The position numbers and the translations under genes are program-made. The notes under the pieces were generated by a model that was not told where the DNA came from, did not search any database, and was given only the letters and a program-made list of their open reading frames with translations. From the NCBI GenBank assembly GCA_033439795.1, contig JAUTDP010000006.1, positions 2,976,001 to 3,040,000 of the forward strand: DNA of 64,000 nt, read 5' to 3'. Positions 21,833 through 33,012 of the stretch are shown here, piece by piece (position 1 is the first letter of the stretch; each line of letters begins with the position of its first letter). The stretch comes from Sordaria brevicollis (Eukaryota; Ascomycota; Sordariomycetes; Sordariales; Sordariaceae).

Positions 21833-23541
21833 ATGCAGCGTACCCTCCCCGATTGGCTACCCGACGATGCTCCCTGGAAGGAATTTGACGTATCGACCCT
21901 GAAAAAGCAATGCGAAGCTCGCAATATTCTAGCTGATAACCTCAAAGCGCCCATGGTGAAGCGGCTGGAAAGCTACGAAGTCGCCCGCGCCGTGGAGAAA
22001 AGGCTGATACCCTGGGTAGTCAAACCGAGCGGCCGGTATCAATCCAGGTTGCAGGAGGTACAGCGCGAGAAGTTCCGCATAGTTCAGGCTAAGTGGAATG
22101 GCAAGCATTTCCAAGTAACTCGTGACGGAGAAAAACTTGTGGAGGTCAAGATTAACAGTCAGCCTGGGTGTACCTGTGAGAAACATAAGCCTGGGAATCC
22201 TGCCTGCGTACATGTCATATGTAAGTTATAAGACAGCTTCCCCATCCTAGGAGAGTCTGCTACCCTTTGTAGCACTACTGACACCGCTCAACAGATGTCC
22301 TCCGCTATGTACTCAACTGTCCCGAGCCTCTCCGATGGCAAGTTTGGTTCCTCGACTCAGAACTCAAAGACATATACCGCCATAGCTACGCCGTTAGCAC
22401 TCTACTCCTCACTAAGTGGAAAGATCAGGACCCTCTTTGCGCCCTGTGCTTCAAGGTTGTTGGTGCCACGGAAAAACGTTGCACCTGCTGCGCCACTTGC
22501 GGAAGAGCAATGCACACCGAGTGCGTGGATGTCGCGAACAAAGTCGAAAGACTAGCGAACAAAGACCGCTGTTGGAGATGCGAAGATGAGACAGATTGGG
22601 GTATCAACAATTTCTGTGAGCCTGGAGAAGTCAAGTTTCCTCTGGTTGTTTCGAACACCAACGCTCCCGCTCGGAACGAAGAGGTAGCTGGGCCAGCCAA
22701 ATCTACCACTCAAGAGGCAAATCATGACACGGCTAGCAATCCTGGCGGCATCAAGAAAGAGGAGGACTCGTCACGCAGCACTCACTTCGGCGGGCAACAC
22801 AAGAAGCCGACCAAAGCTCCGCTTCCGACATCCAACCCGCATTCAGCTACCCCATCGGATGTCAACTCTAAGTTACTCACCTCGAAAAGACCTTCAGAAG
22901 GCACGGCTACTAAGACGTTTCCGTCCGCTCTCTTTGGAGCTAGTTTCTCAACCCCTGCTTCTCTTCAAGCGAATGCGTTTTCTTCCACCCAATTTGGTAC
23001 CAGTTCTCAAACTCCCAGACCCTTTCGAGTCACTGCCGCCTCTCAAGCCTTGCCTCCCCGTCCAGCCAGCTTACCTCCAGCGTTGACGAAGATAAAGGCA
23101 GCTCACCCGCCAACCTTATTTGGTGTTTCTTCACCAGTCGCATTCGCCCCTGCTGACAACGACACTCCTACAAGCCGTAAATTCACTCCGGCTCAGGCTG
23201 CAAATCCGACTCCGAATGCAACTCCCGAGGTTTTCTTAAGCCCAGGTTCCGCTGCTAGTGTCAACCAAGCCCCTGCGATGAGCTGTACCAGCATCAATAC
23301 CAGCGACAGGCGCTCGGTCAAGCTAGCTCGAGATCGACGCCATTTAGCAAAGGAATCGGTTAAGCTGCAGAAGAAAGCGGAGCATGCGTTCAAGAAGATG
23401 AGCAAGAGGCATAGAAAAGAGCTCAAAAAATTGGAGAAGAGGGCTGAGAGGGGGCTGAAGCGTCTCAAGAAGAAGAGTCAGAAGCTTGAGAAGAAGGTTA
23501 GGAACTTGGGAGGACATGGAGAGGGAAGTGATGACGTCTGA
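21833..23541 (+). CDS. SAP-SWIM-PHD-like zinc-finger protein, paralogue 7 (intron 1 lost)
   Basis: Two exons, 21833-22220 and 22295-23541, encode 544 aa. The whole SWIM finger, C113-x-C115-x9-C125-x-H127, is contiguous in exon 1, which confirms the joining inferred for the other copies, where an intron splits it. The remaining intron sits at the shared phase-1 position (T|AT, giving Tyr130). It starts MQRTLPDWLPDDAPW. Exon 2 opens YVLRYVLNCPEPLRWQVWFLDSEL. The PHD-like finger is CALC, CATC-x4-H-x2-C, CWRC. The tail is Ser/Thr/Pro-rich with repeated FG-like SxLFGxS segments, then the coiled coil with RRSVKLARDRRHLAKESVK, nearly the same motif as in paralogue 4. A SUMO-consensus IKKE occurs just after the finger. 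Confidence 0.9.
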
Positions 23542-24997
23542 GCCAAGTGACTGAGATTGGGTCACACGGATAGATATAAGGACCTTGTAGGATGGCGAGG
23601 TGGTTGTGTTTGCTTGTTGGAGACTGTACAGGATTGGTTTGTACTCTTGGGATTATGGATATTTGTCTTCATGTTTCATGCGCAACAGCAAAGCGAGAGG
23701 GAGTCAAGTGGAAGGCGTAAAAGCCCACCGGTAAAAAGATGTGCTCGGATAAAGTTGGGTCAAGTTTTGGATGTTTTTCTCGTTACCAAGCTGGGTACAA
23801 GGGTTTTATGGTCATTCCAGGAAAAGGGAAAAGGTAAGACGACAATGCGAGGTAGGAGGACGGAAAAGGGATAGAAGTATAGATGTACGGAGTATGGAAA
23901 TTGCTGTCAAACAAACATTTTCACAATTTTGGGTTCTATTTGTTGCCAACTACTGTCATCTTGTCACTTTTGTGTATGCAGGTCGTGTCAATGGTGAGTT
24001 TGAGTGCTTGAGTATTTGGTGACGTGACACGTCAGGGGATGACTGCGAATGTTGAGTGTGACCAGTAGGTCATAGATAAAGGTTTTCATTGTGTACCTTT
24101 TGCATTATGTGCTTGGTCATGCACTGAAGTCATTATAGAATCCCAGAATGAGCCATCTTTCTGAACTGTTGCTGAGGGACACCATTGTCATGTCATGTCA
24201 TGATCGATCTGCGATTTTGCGGATGGGTTGACATGTACTGTACATATATTAAACTCCCCCACCCCTTTGCTCAATCCTCCTTAGCTTCTTCGTCTCTTTG
24301 TCATTGAAAACGACAGCTACCTTATCACGGCTATATCCTCGTCCACTCCGTTCACTACAACACTTGGTATTCCGGGAAATGTGGGGCCAGCCGAAAGCGA
24401 CCCACTCTTTTCGGATGCTGGGCCCGGGATGCTTCGGGGGGTCTCCGGTTGGGAGACACTTGACGATATCTTACCGTAGGGGGTAACAGGAGTTTGAATA
24501 GCGCCTGAAGTCTTGATAGTAGTTATATAAAAAAAAAAATTAAATGCATTTTACTGTTCAACTCGTATTGTAAGGTTTCGTTGGAGTATCATTTTGGCAC
24601 GAGGTGTCGACTTGGTGGGCGGCTTGATCGCACCTTCCGCCGGATGGTGATTTTCGTCTGATGCATGCAGCACACCCCGCTTGAAGATATGCGTTTGTTT
24701 GTATTGTGTGGTTGGAAAACTTCTCCTGCTCTCTCCTGTCCTGCATCTCTTGCATCTTCATTCGTTTCAGTTTCCAACACACGAACTTCGTCCTCCTTCG
24801 CGCTGTGCTTTTTCTTCCATCCGACGCGTCAACGACGATAGGCCTGCTTCGAAATACTTTACGTATAGCGAAAGAAAGTTTTATTTATTTCTACATCACG
24901 ATCGCTTGTCATTTTCTTCCTTTCTTCATCATCGTACATTCGCCTCACCTTTCTCCTTCCATCATCCTCGACTTTCTTCCTTGAATCCAACGACAAC
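23542..24997. other. Intergenic between paralogues 7 and 8
   Basis: 1.46 kb with no supported gene. It contains a 15-bp palindrome at 24020-24034, a GC-rich patch at about 24370-24450 of unknown nature, and a pyrimidine-rich leader before 24998. Confidence 0.55.
24020..24034. promoter_or_regulatory. Palindrome with two TGACGT half-motifs
   Basis: TGACGTGACACGTCA is a perfect inverted repeat of 7 bp around a central A. It contains TGACGT/ACGTCA cores such as bZIP (CRE-type) factors bind. Whether it regulates paralogue 8, about 960 bp away, is unknown. Confidence 0.3.
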
Positions 24998-26209
24998 ATG
25001 GATCGTACTATCGACAGTCCCCTCTCCTCGTACATCGCCGACGACGCGCCTTGGGGCGCCTACCCTCTTGAGGTGCTCCAAGAGCAGTGCCTCAAACGAA
25101 CTCTCTCTTCGAAAGGCGACGCGACCGAGTTGCGCTTGCGACTCGAAGATTACCACCTCCAGCACAAGCGCGAGGAGCGCGACCATTTTCCGTGGCGCGC
25201 AGCAAAGGACATGATTTACGTCCAATACGAGATGGCAGGGCAGGGGTACAATCCTTTGTTGCTGAAAGTGCGCGACCGAAGCGACTTTCTCCGGGGAAGG
25301 ATCGAGAAAGACTTTACTCTCGTCGTAAAATCCCTGGATCCTGGGATGTATTCTTGGTGCAACGTCACCATCGGAAGGAATCCGACGTGTGACTGTACTT
25401 TAAAGGTAAGTAGTAGTTGACTCTATCCCTCGTTGGCTTTGCAGGTGATTACAGACTAATTTCTAACCATTTCACTGTGCACGCAGAACGCTGAATCGGA
25501 AGACGGGTACGCGGACTACACCTGCCCGCACATCATCTACGTCCTCAAGTACATCCTCGGCTGCCCAGAGCCTTTGCGCCTCCAAGGCGCCTTTCTCACT
25601 GACGAGCTGGTCAAAATCTTCCAGCACAGCACCGTCTTTGACCTGATGGAGCGCTACGTCGTTCCTCAGTTAAATCCCAACACAGCAACGCAACGTCCGC
25701 GCCTCAAATTCGAACCCAGACACATCGACCGTCCGGCACAGACCTGCACTCTGTGCTTCCGCTTCATTTACTTGGGAGACAAGGTCAAGTTCTGCCATCG
25801 TTGCGGGCTGCCTGTCCACCTTGAGTGTCGCCAGCATTTGCAAGATCATCGGAAGGGTACGGGGAGGAAATCGTGCTCGCTACACCACGACTTCAACGAG
25901 TGGACCTACGAGCTTCTTGTGGCGCGTAAGAAACAGGGCTCGTCCTTGTATCACTTCCGTGGTCAGGGGGCTGAGGCTCTTGAGGGCGGGTTCAAACAGG
26001 AGTCGGACGACGTTGACATGGAGGACGCTTTTGGCGACGACTTTTGGCTTGAGGGCAACGAGCTTGACGTGGATGATGGCTCGGATTTGGAGATCGACGA
26101 TGATGACAGCGAACATCAAGTCGTTAACGATTACGCTGTCGCTGGCAACGACCAGCTGGAGATGACTCTTGCCATCAGACCTCGCCGGTCTGTTGAAGAC
26201 CACGAGTAG
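24998..26209 (+). CDS. SAP-SWIM-PHD-like zinc-finger protein, paralogue 8 (short, intron 2 lost)
   Basis: Two exons, 24998-25405 and 25487-26209, encode 376 aa. The SAP-like region begins YIADDAPWGAY. The SWIM finger is C131-x-C133 at the end of exon 1, and C149-x-H151 lies in exon 2, which runs on without a second intron into YVLKYILGCPEPLRLQGAF. The PHD-like finger is CTLC, CHRC-x4-H-x2-C, then CSLH, so the eighth ligand is His instead of Cys. After the finger the protein has only an acidic tail (DDVDMEDAFGDDFW...), and the coiled coil is missing. It contains FKQES, a SUMO-consensus site followed by acidic residues. It groups with paralogue 9 by its lost intron and its YILGCPEPLR sequence. 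Confidence 0.87.
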
Positions 26210-26293
26210 TTTAATGATCGGGGGGTTTGGGTTCTTGATCGGTGACAGATACCCAGTGGCGCAAGTTAGACGATATGGCACGGAGACTTGTCT

Positions 26294-26398
26294 AGTGGCA
26301 TAGACGAGCAGATTTTTGAACAGGGGGATGTCAAGTGGCATAACCGAGTGGCATTACGGAGTGGCATGATGGCCTGGGGTTGCATCACGGAGTGGCAT
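26294..26398. repeat. Cluster of five AGTGGCAT units
   Basis: AGTGGCAT occurs at 26294, 26334, 26347, 26360 and 26391. The middle three are spaced exactly 13 bp apart, and several are preceded by CGG or CG. Origin unknown. Confidence 0.7.
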
Positions 26399-26948
26399 CC
26401 GAAAATAGAAGGCACAGTAGCCTTTCTAGCAGATGACTTCATGTCAAGAAGAGGAGTAGCTCTCCATGCTTTGGCCGGGTCTACTATTGCTCAAGGAGCT
26501 CAAGTCAAGTTCTCTCATGTTGTTGGTTTCACTTTGTTGCTTATTTTCTACCCTTCCTTTCTCTGTCTTCAGGTTTCTTTGTACTCTGTTCTTGCAATGC
26601 TTTGCTCATTTTCCCTTAGTCCTGGTCGATTCAATGACAATCGTTGAGAGCTTATCATGTTTCATCTTGGAGAACCACTGTCGGTTCTCTTTATCGACAT
26701 AACCTCTAACCTGAACTCTGACACGTAATTGTCTGGTTCTTTCAGTACCTCTGCTCTCAGTCGTCAAGTGTCGGTAGTGGCACTGTACAATTAGTTCCAG
26801 ATGTTATACCACAAAATTCCGTTCAATATCAGCGTACTCCAAACTACAGAGGTAGTACTCTTGCTAATAGTGTCAGCTAAGTAGCTTCTGTGGGTTTCGT
26901 GAGTCTCGTCTCTTGTGTGAAGTGTCCCATTGTTGAAGGAGACTCATC

Positions 26949-27141
26949 CAGCTATGTAAACAAGTACTTAGTTCAACAGGTCCCGAGAAATCTAAAACTT
27001 ACCTAGCTATTTGGCAAGTTTGGTCGAGTATATGCCAAGGCCTATCCCCGGAGCACTTTCGAAGATCCGGCTTCATCCGGCCCGGCCGTCAGGGAGCCAC
27101 CGGGACCCCCAAGGGCCTTCCCAGACTACAGGGCAGCGCTG
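26949..27141. mobile_element. Short non-autonomous hAT-like element (193 bp)
   Basis: The left end, CAGCTATGTAAACAAG, resembles the left terminus of the 3.3 kb element. The right end finishes CAGCGCTG, the same terminal octamer. The flanks GACTCATC (26941-26948) and GACACATC (27142-27149) match at 7 of 8 positions, consistent with an aged 8-bp duplication. An internal stretch including ATTTGGCAAGTTTGGTC is shared with the large element near 17842, but here it keeps its cytosines. The element is short and not RIP-mutated, which fits the lower length limit of RIP (family knowledge). It may be a deletion derivative. Confidence 0.6.
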
Positions 27142-27883
27142 GACACATCCTCGCAACAACCAGAATCTTTATATAACATGTCCGCTACGGTGAGCCCACC
27201 GTTATCTTTCCCTTCGCTACAGATCAGTCTCCCTCAGTTTAGGACATTGCCTTCTCTCGAGGCCCGTGCTCTGGCCCTGCCATTCCCTCGCCGACTTCTG
27301 GATATTTAGGCTGCTCTGGTTTTCCTATTTCCTGTTTTCGCTTAGATTCCAGATTTATTCTTCACTTTTATGCCGTAACCTTCCGTCTCCTTGCGGTCCA
27401 GGACCTTCCTCTGCTAGTTTCGTTGGCGAGCGTCTGCGTGGTCTGTAGGAACGGCAAGAATGGAGGTCCCACTTCTTGTCTTCTGGCCCTGGGTGACAGG
27501 TAAAGTACAACAACTTGTTACCGACAATAACAGTGAATGACATCCAAAGTATGTTAGCCGGCCTTCCTAGTCAGGTGATCCGGGATTTCAGCTCCCGAAA
27601 TTTTATAAAGATTTGTTTTTGACCGTTGGTTTGCGCTGCCCTTCCTCCGTACTTGGTGTTGCTCAGTCATATCCTGCCTATAGAACTGTGCAATTTCTCT
27701 ACGAAACTTTTGGCTAGACCCCTCTCTTTTGACATAGTTAGTACAGATCCCGACTTTAGCCATCTTCATATTGCCATTACCCCTCGTGGTGAAGTTACGT
27801 TTACCACTCTTCCTTCCTTCTTGGCAGAGCACTCGGCAAACTTCGTCGTATTTTTTCAAGACATCTCAACCGCACATTGAGTC

Positions 27884-28713
27884 ATGGATTGGCTCGACTC
27901 CAAATACGCGATGCCAAACTACTTGCCACTGGACGCACCGTGGTCGGAGTATTCAGAGCAGGCCCTCCGCACGCAATGTTTCCTGCGCTTTCGGAATGAT
28001 GTTGGTTCCGCAGACGATCTCCGAGATCGCTTGGAGCAATACCGAGTCGGCCACCCCATCGAGGAGCGCCTCTTCCCCTGGCGCGTCAGAAAGAACAAGA
28101 GCTACACCAGCGATCTCAGCCGAGCTAGGTACCGCAGGTACCAGGTAATTGAAGTCGAGGATAACAGCGATAAAACCTCGGTCGAGAAACGTTTCACCTT
28201 GTGGGAACCCCACACCAACACGATGTTCGACGTGATCATCAGCAGAATCCCCCGATGCAACTGTCGGAGACGGGTAAGTGTCCTCATCTATCCTCCCCGC
28301 CTCTATGATGCGTGACTCTTACTAACAACTCGTTACAGAGGAGGAAGAACTACACATGCGAACACATCCTCTATGTCCTTCACTTCGTCCTAGGCTGTCC
28401 GGAGCCTTTGCGATGGCAACAGGCTTTCTTGAGCGAAGAGCTTCGGGGCATTATTTGTCATAGCGATGCCTTCAAGCACTGCCTGAAGCTACGCACCCGC
28501 ACCCTCACTCATATCGACAATAAGCAGTGCGTCCGTTGCTTTCGCGACCTTCACGACCTTGACGATGATGACGAGCAAGAAGACTCGGTGGTGGATGGTC
28601 ATTGTTGCGGAGCTTTAGCTCACCCTGACTGTCGCGATATTGGCATGGAGTTGGGTATGCGTTGTATTATGCAGTCTGAGGAGCTTCTTAAGGGTGGACG
28701 GGAGTGTGTTTAG
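27884..28713 (+). CDS. SAP-SWIM zinc-finger protein with degenerate PHD-like finger, paralogue 9
   Basis: Two exons, 27884-28273 and 28339-28713, encode only 254 aa. The SAP-like region begins YLPLDAPWSEY. The SWIM finger is C125-x-C127 plus C137-x-H139, with the second intron lost as in paralogue 8. Exon 2 reads YVLHFVLGCPEPLRWQQAF. The PHD-like finger starts CVRC, has a CC pair, H-x2-C and then CIMQ. The final cysteine is missing and the protein stops about 16 residues later, so the finger is probably non-functional. There is no low-complexity tail and no coiled coil. This may be a truncated or dying copy, or a dominant-negative short form (inference). Confidence 0.82.
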
Positions 28714-29930
28714 CGCCAGGGTTTAGTACGTGCGGCGCGATGAATGGGGGCGTGGATGGATGGTAAGGTTGAAGGGGTCCGGCGTTAATAGACCGGTCTA
28801 GAAGGGAGTATGGGAAGTCTGAGTATGGTTCGGTATCGCGAGCTCATTCGGCCGGGTTGATGATGTTCTCGTGGATGGATCGACTGGTCGGATCCGTGAA
28901 ACAGTAGAAGGTCCCTGTCGCTGTTGATTGTATGTGCGGATGCATGAAATTCGAGGGTTCCAAAACCAGTACGAGAAAAATGCACAATGTCATGTAATGT
29001 TAATCTTCTTCCCTTCGGATTCTGTTGTTGATGTTTCAATGTCCTTGGATTCCGCGGGACTCTGATACTGCCCAGCCAAACTATCTCGAGCTGCACCTCG
29101 TGATGGCGCAATCGACCTGACTGATGCCATCAATGTTCTCGATCGTAGAGACGAAGGGAAACAGCACAGGATCTGGATGCTGGGATTTTCACTGCAGTGA
29201 CAGTGGCTGATGTGGAAGTTTCCGAAGGCAAGAACACCCTACGTGACTTGTGTGCGGGATAAGTTGACAACCTCAAGACCGGAAGCTTTCCAGACATCGT
29301 GTTCCGATCGCGGCCGAAATGGTTCGATGATCACTGCGACCCTTCTATGGTCTTTCCATTTGAAGTGAGAAGGGATCTGCCTCATAGCCACATCGCGATT
29401 TCCCTGAACAATTTGAGAGCACTGCGCCTTACCTTTGGGTACGTTTGTGGCCAACCTTATCGCAAGAACAGGTCAGTTGCTTGTCATGCGCCCGTCCGCA
29501 CCTGCCCTCGATGAGAAAAAAAAGTGACTTCGAGGATACTAAGACGGGTCTCAATTGCCGCCAGGCTCGGGCATCCCTTCTCGTGGGTCGCGCCTTCCTC
29601 TGCCACTGAAAACTTCCAGCTCTGTGGAGCCCGAGTTCAGTGGTCGAGTTTGGAGCTCCCGTCGGGTCCAGAAAAGTTTTCTGTCCGTCTTCTCCAGTCT
29701 GTCTCGCTCAGGTCACTTCTCTTCCAGCCTCTCTTCTGCTCCTCGGCGAACTCTTGTCATTTGTTCTTCGGTCGTTCTCTTGATCCCTTCTCAGGCGTCT
29801 CCAAACCCGTCAATGCTCCGCCATTCCTACCGACTGGCTCTCAACCTCTGATATACGACCGTCCGAAAATTACATCGACCGCACTCCGCACTCCGCACTC
29901 CGTACTTCCGGCTCCCAATCCCCTTCAACG
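28714..29930. other. Intergenic between paralogues 9 and 10
   Basis: 1.2 kb with no gene seen. The right half is pyrimidine-rich and carries a short GCACTCC/CTCCGCACT repeat just before the next start (about 29880-29905). Confidence 0.6.
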
Positions 29931-31431
29931 ATGCCACTCCCATGGTTGCAGGATGTCGATCCTGCTGAGCTGCTGCCCGATGACACAAAGTGGGAGGACT
30001 ACGACGAGTTTACTCTGTGGAAGCAGTGCAAGCTCCGTGGTCTTGATGGTCTGGTGAGAAAAGACGGGGACGCTCTTCGGTTGCTGAACGATTTGAACAG
30101 GCCCTTCGAAGTAACCTGGCTATGTTATGTAAGATCAACAGACCCCAAAGGAGTTGAGGTCTCAAATGAAGCGGCCAACGAGAAGGCGTTGGCGTGGTTG
30201 ATTGAGGCTACCGGAAGGCAGACCTTCCAAATCCTTGGAGTTGAGGAACACAGGTCAAATGAAGGTTCCCCAGAGATGGTGATCGAAATGTCAGACGCTA
30301 CTGTCACCTTGTACCAGACCAAAAAGTGTAACTGTGCTTTCATTGTAAGTCGCCACTCTAAGCCACGCTGTACATTGTCATAAACATAGCTGACGTTGGA
30401 GGCAAATAGTTTTGGGTTGGCATGAAAACTTGCAGGCATATACTTTGTCAGTGCCTCCAAAATAACCTGTTCCGGATTCAGATTTGCTGACTTTGACAGT
30501 TGCAGACCTGGAAGTCCATGTTTTGAGATGTTCAAAGCGCCTGCACTCAGCAAACTTCATCTATCAATCTGACTTTAAGGAGTATTTCGCTAATGCACCG
30601 CCTGCGTTCCGGCCGAAGGGGCTCCTTGGAGATCAATACTTCAACGATCCGGTGTCTGGTAGGAAATGCCAGCTCTGTTTCAAGACAGTCGAACACACAG
30701 CCGCTGGCGACATTAAAAGATGTCAAGTTTGTTGCCGTGTTGCGCATCAGCAATGTCATAAAGTTTATCTTGCCCGCAAAGCAGTCTGCGAAGGAGATAC
30801 TGGATGCCCTCTGTGTTGCCCTCGTTGCCCTTGGAACCCCAGCAACCGAGAACTAAAAGCCGAACCACATTCATTGACGACCAAAGAGGAATCGACACCT
30901 CCAGATGTAAAGTCAGAGACTATTGAAGATGATACGTTGGCAGCAACGGAGAGAAAGAATTGGGTGTTGGAGAAGAAGATCCGCAAGCCCCGAGGCCAGC
31001 TCCATGGCCAGCGCCGTCGGAAGTCGGCCAGTCGTACGATGACTGACCGACAGTACAAGAGACTGATCGCCAAGGTAGGGGGAAGGGTCGGAAGACGTCG
31101 GAACAAGGAGACGGCGTGCAAGATACATTCTCCCACAAAAGACGAACCGGGCGCCAAGGAAGAAACCCCAAAACATATGCTCCAGGATCAAGAGACACGG
31201 GTGGACGAGACTGTGAAGGAGGGAAAGTGTGTCAAAGTCAAGGAGGAATCAAGGGCCAAGGATGAGAGACCAACCGATATCTCCCAAAAACCGAGAGCAT
31301 CGGTGGAGCAGACGGCGAAGGAGGAGAAGCCGGCCAAGATGAAGGAAGAATTGGAGCCAGAGGTGGAATTTGTCAAGATCGAGCCGAGAGCCAAAGTCAA
31401 GTCTGAAGCTGTGGTGATAAGCCTGCTCTGA
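29931..31431 (+). CDS. SAP-SWIM-PHD-like zinc-finger protein, paralogue 10
   Basis: Exons 29931-30344, 30410-30446 and 30506-31431 encode 458 aa. It begins MPLPWLQDVDPAELLPDD and shares LWKQCKLRGL with paralogue 11. The SWIM finger is C133-x-C135 plus C146-x-H148 on a 37-nt exon. Exon 3 lacks the PEP..WQ motif of the + strand relatives (YLEVHVLRCSKRLHSANF) but has YFANAPPAF, again shared with paralogue 11. The PHD-like finger is CQLC, CQVC-x4-H-x2-C, CPLC, with an extra CPRCPW. The tail is Lys/Glu-rich and contains several SUMO-consensus-like sites (VKSE twice) and repeated VKEE/AKEE segments instead of a coiled coil. Paralogues 10 and 11 are the closest pair and lie in opposite orientation around the sulfur genes. 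Confidence 0.87.
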
Positions 31432-31765
31432 AACCTCAAGTGTGAAGGGCCGTGAGCTTGAGTCCGTTAACGATGAAGAGTAGTAGGGCGATGTTCGTGA
31501 TATGCAAGGATGTCATTGAAGTGGACGTTATAGCTAGCTCACTGTGATGTTTCGGTCAGGTTGCGACGGAAGAATAGTGCAATCGAAAAGGGTATCATGT
31601 AAGGACTATCGGGTCTTGTGTGTCGTATGTACAAGAATGTAGAAGGGTTGCAATCTGTCAGCTACCGACATCCCATCGCTCTTATGTGCAACCCACGATG
31701 GGTAGTCAGCGTAGCCCCAGAACAACTGTGTTTCTCTCCATCCTTTCTCTCCACCACTCTCCTGC
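31432..31765. other. Convergent intergenic gap
   Basis: 334 bp between the stop of paralogue 10 (+) and the stop of the YeeE-type gene (-). It should hold both 3' regions. Nothing else seen. Confidence 0.6.
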
Positions 31766-33012
31766 TCAGCCCCTCAAAAGACCAAGCAAGGCACCAGCAC
31801 CGAAAGCCGAACCGATGGTCAAGAAGCTGGACGTGGAGAGGAGGGAAATACCGCTGATACCATGACCAGAAGTGCACCCGCCGGCGATTCTCGAACCGAT
31901 GATCATCAAGAAACCACCCAAGCCGGCAGCAAGAGGAGAGACGGCAACCTCGGTGAACTGGCCAAAAACAGGGTACGCAATCGTCAACAGCTTGGCACCC
32001 AGAACCGCGCCGCTGACAAACAACAGGTTCTGGTACCGCTGGGGCAGGGTCTTGCCCTTGAAGATACCCCAGAACCAATCGCCAACCTCCTCAAAGCTCG
32101 TCGACGTGCCAACCAAGTTCTTCCTCAGCAACAAACTCAACATCTGCGCGCCGGCGATGCAAAGTCCGCCGTAAACAGGCCAGATCTTGGCCTCCGGTCC
32201 CGCACTCGTCCACAGCGCAGTGGTGGCAACCACCGTCGCGCATACCGCTTCGAAACCCAACAAGACAGAAGTCTTGGAAACGCCCAGGTTGTCGTAAACA
32301 GTCACCGTCACCTCCTTCTCTTCTCCACCCCTAGCCTTGAGCTCGGCCTTCGCAGCCGCCTTGCGACGAGCGATCCAGGGGCCGATGAAGCCCGTGAAGA
32401 CGATGCCGCCGATGATGCCGCCCTCGAGGGCGTAAAAGCCGGAGCGGACGCCGGCGCCGAGCTGGGCGAGGACGGTGCCCGGGCAGGCGCCGGAGAGCAT
32501 CATGCCGGTGCCGAGGAGGAGGCCGCCGAGGATGTTGCCGTCGTAGCGGGAGAAGAGGGAGAGGGTGGAGAAGGAGCGGGGGGAGAGGGGGAAGGTGGAG
32601 GGGGCGAGGGTTTGGAGGAGGTGGACTAGGGCTCTGTTTTTTGGGGGGGAAGGTTGTTAGCTAGTGTTTACATGTGTGGGGATGGATTGGAAACGTTGAA
32701 TGGAGGGCGAGAAATTGAGGTTTGCGGTCAGTTGAGGGTTGCCCGGCCGATTTGAAGCCGGGGCCGGGACCGGGGCCGTGGCCGGACGGAGTGTGCGGAG
32801 GAAGGGACATATATGGGTTGCTTGGCAGGGAAGGATGAGGGATGAGGGATGAAAAGAGGCAAAACTTACGCGCTGCTGGCCGCCGCAGTCAGGAAAGCCT
32901 GCATCATATGCCAGTTCTCAAACTTGAGCTGAGAGACGATGACAGAAGGCTGGTAGACGCCCGAGGCCGTGAGGGCCGCGCCGAAAGCGGCGCCGGTAAC
33001 AAGTGTGTTCAT
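31766..33012 (-). CDS. YeeE/YedE-type (DUF395) sulfur-compound transporter
   Basis: Two exons on the minus strand, 33012-32870 and 32633-31766 (phase-2 intron of 236 nt), give 336 aa. The protein is an integral membrane protein of about 8-10 hydrophobic segments. Family hallmarks are visible: SGACPGTVLAQLGAG in the first half and SRIAGGCTSGHGISG near the C terminus, each with a conserved Cys used by YeeE-type transporters to pass thiosulfate or related sulfane-sulfur species (established for bacterial members). A charged loop in the middle is probably cytosolic. Bacterial BigR operons pair such proteins with a Blh-type persulfide dioxygenase, and a matching gene lies about 5 kb away. The likely role is movement of sulfide or thiosulfate-related compounds; membrane location and substrate are inferred. 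Confidence 0.87.

Larger units (their letters stand above)
26210..27883. other. Intergenic between paralogues 8 and 9
   Basis: 1.67 kb without a supported gene. It contains five AGTGGCAT units at 26294-26398 and a short hAT-like element at 26949-27141. The last 300 bases are a pyrimidine-rich leader of paralogue 9. Confidence 0.55.

Noticed and set aside
24360..24490. GC-rich patch considered as a 5S rRNA or tRNA relic
   Set aside because: Neither strand gives a 5S-like internal control region or a cloverleaf. Left as unexplained intergenic sequence.
31862..32629. 255-codon plus-strand frame
   Set aside because: Antisense to the YeeE-type transporter, which has clear family motifs.
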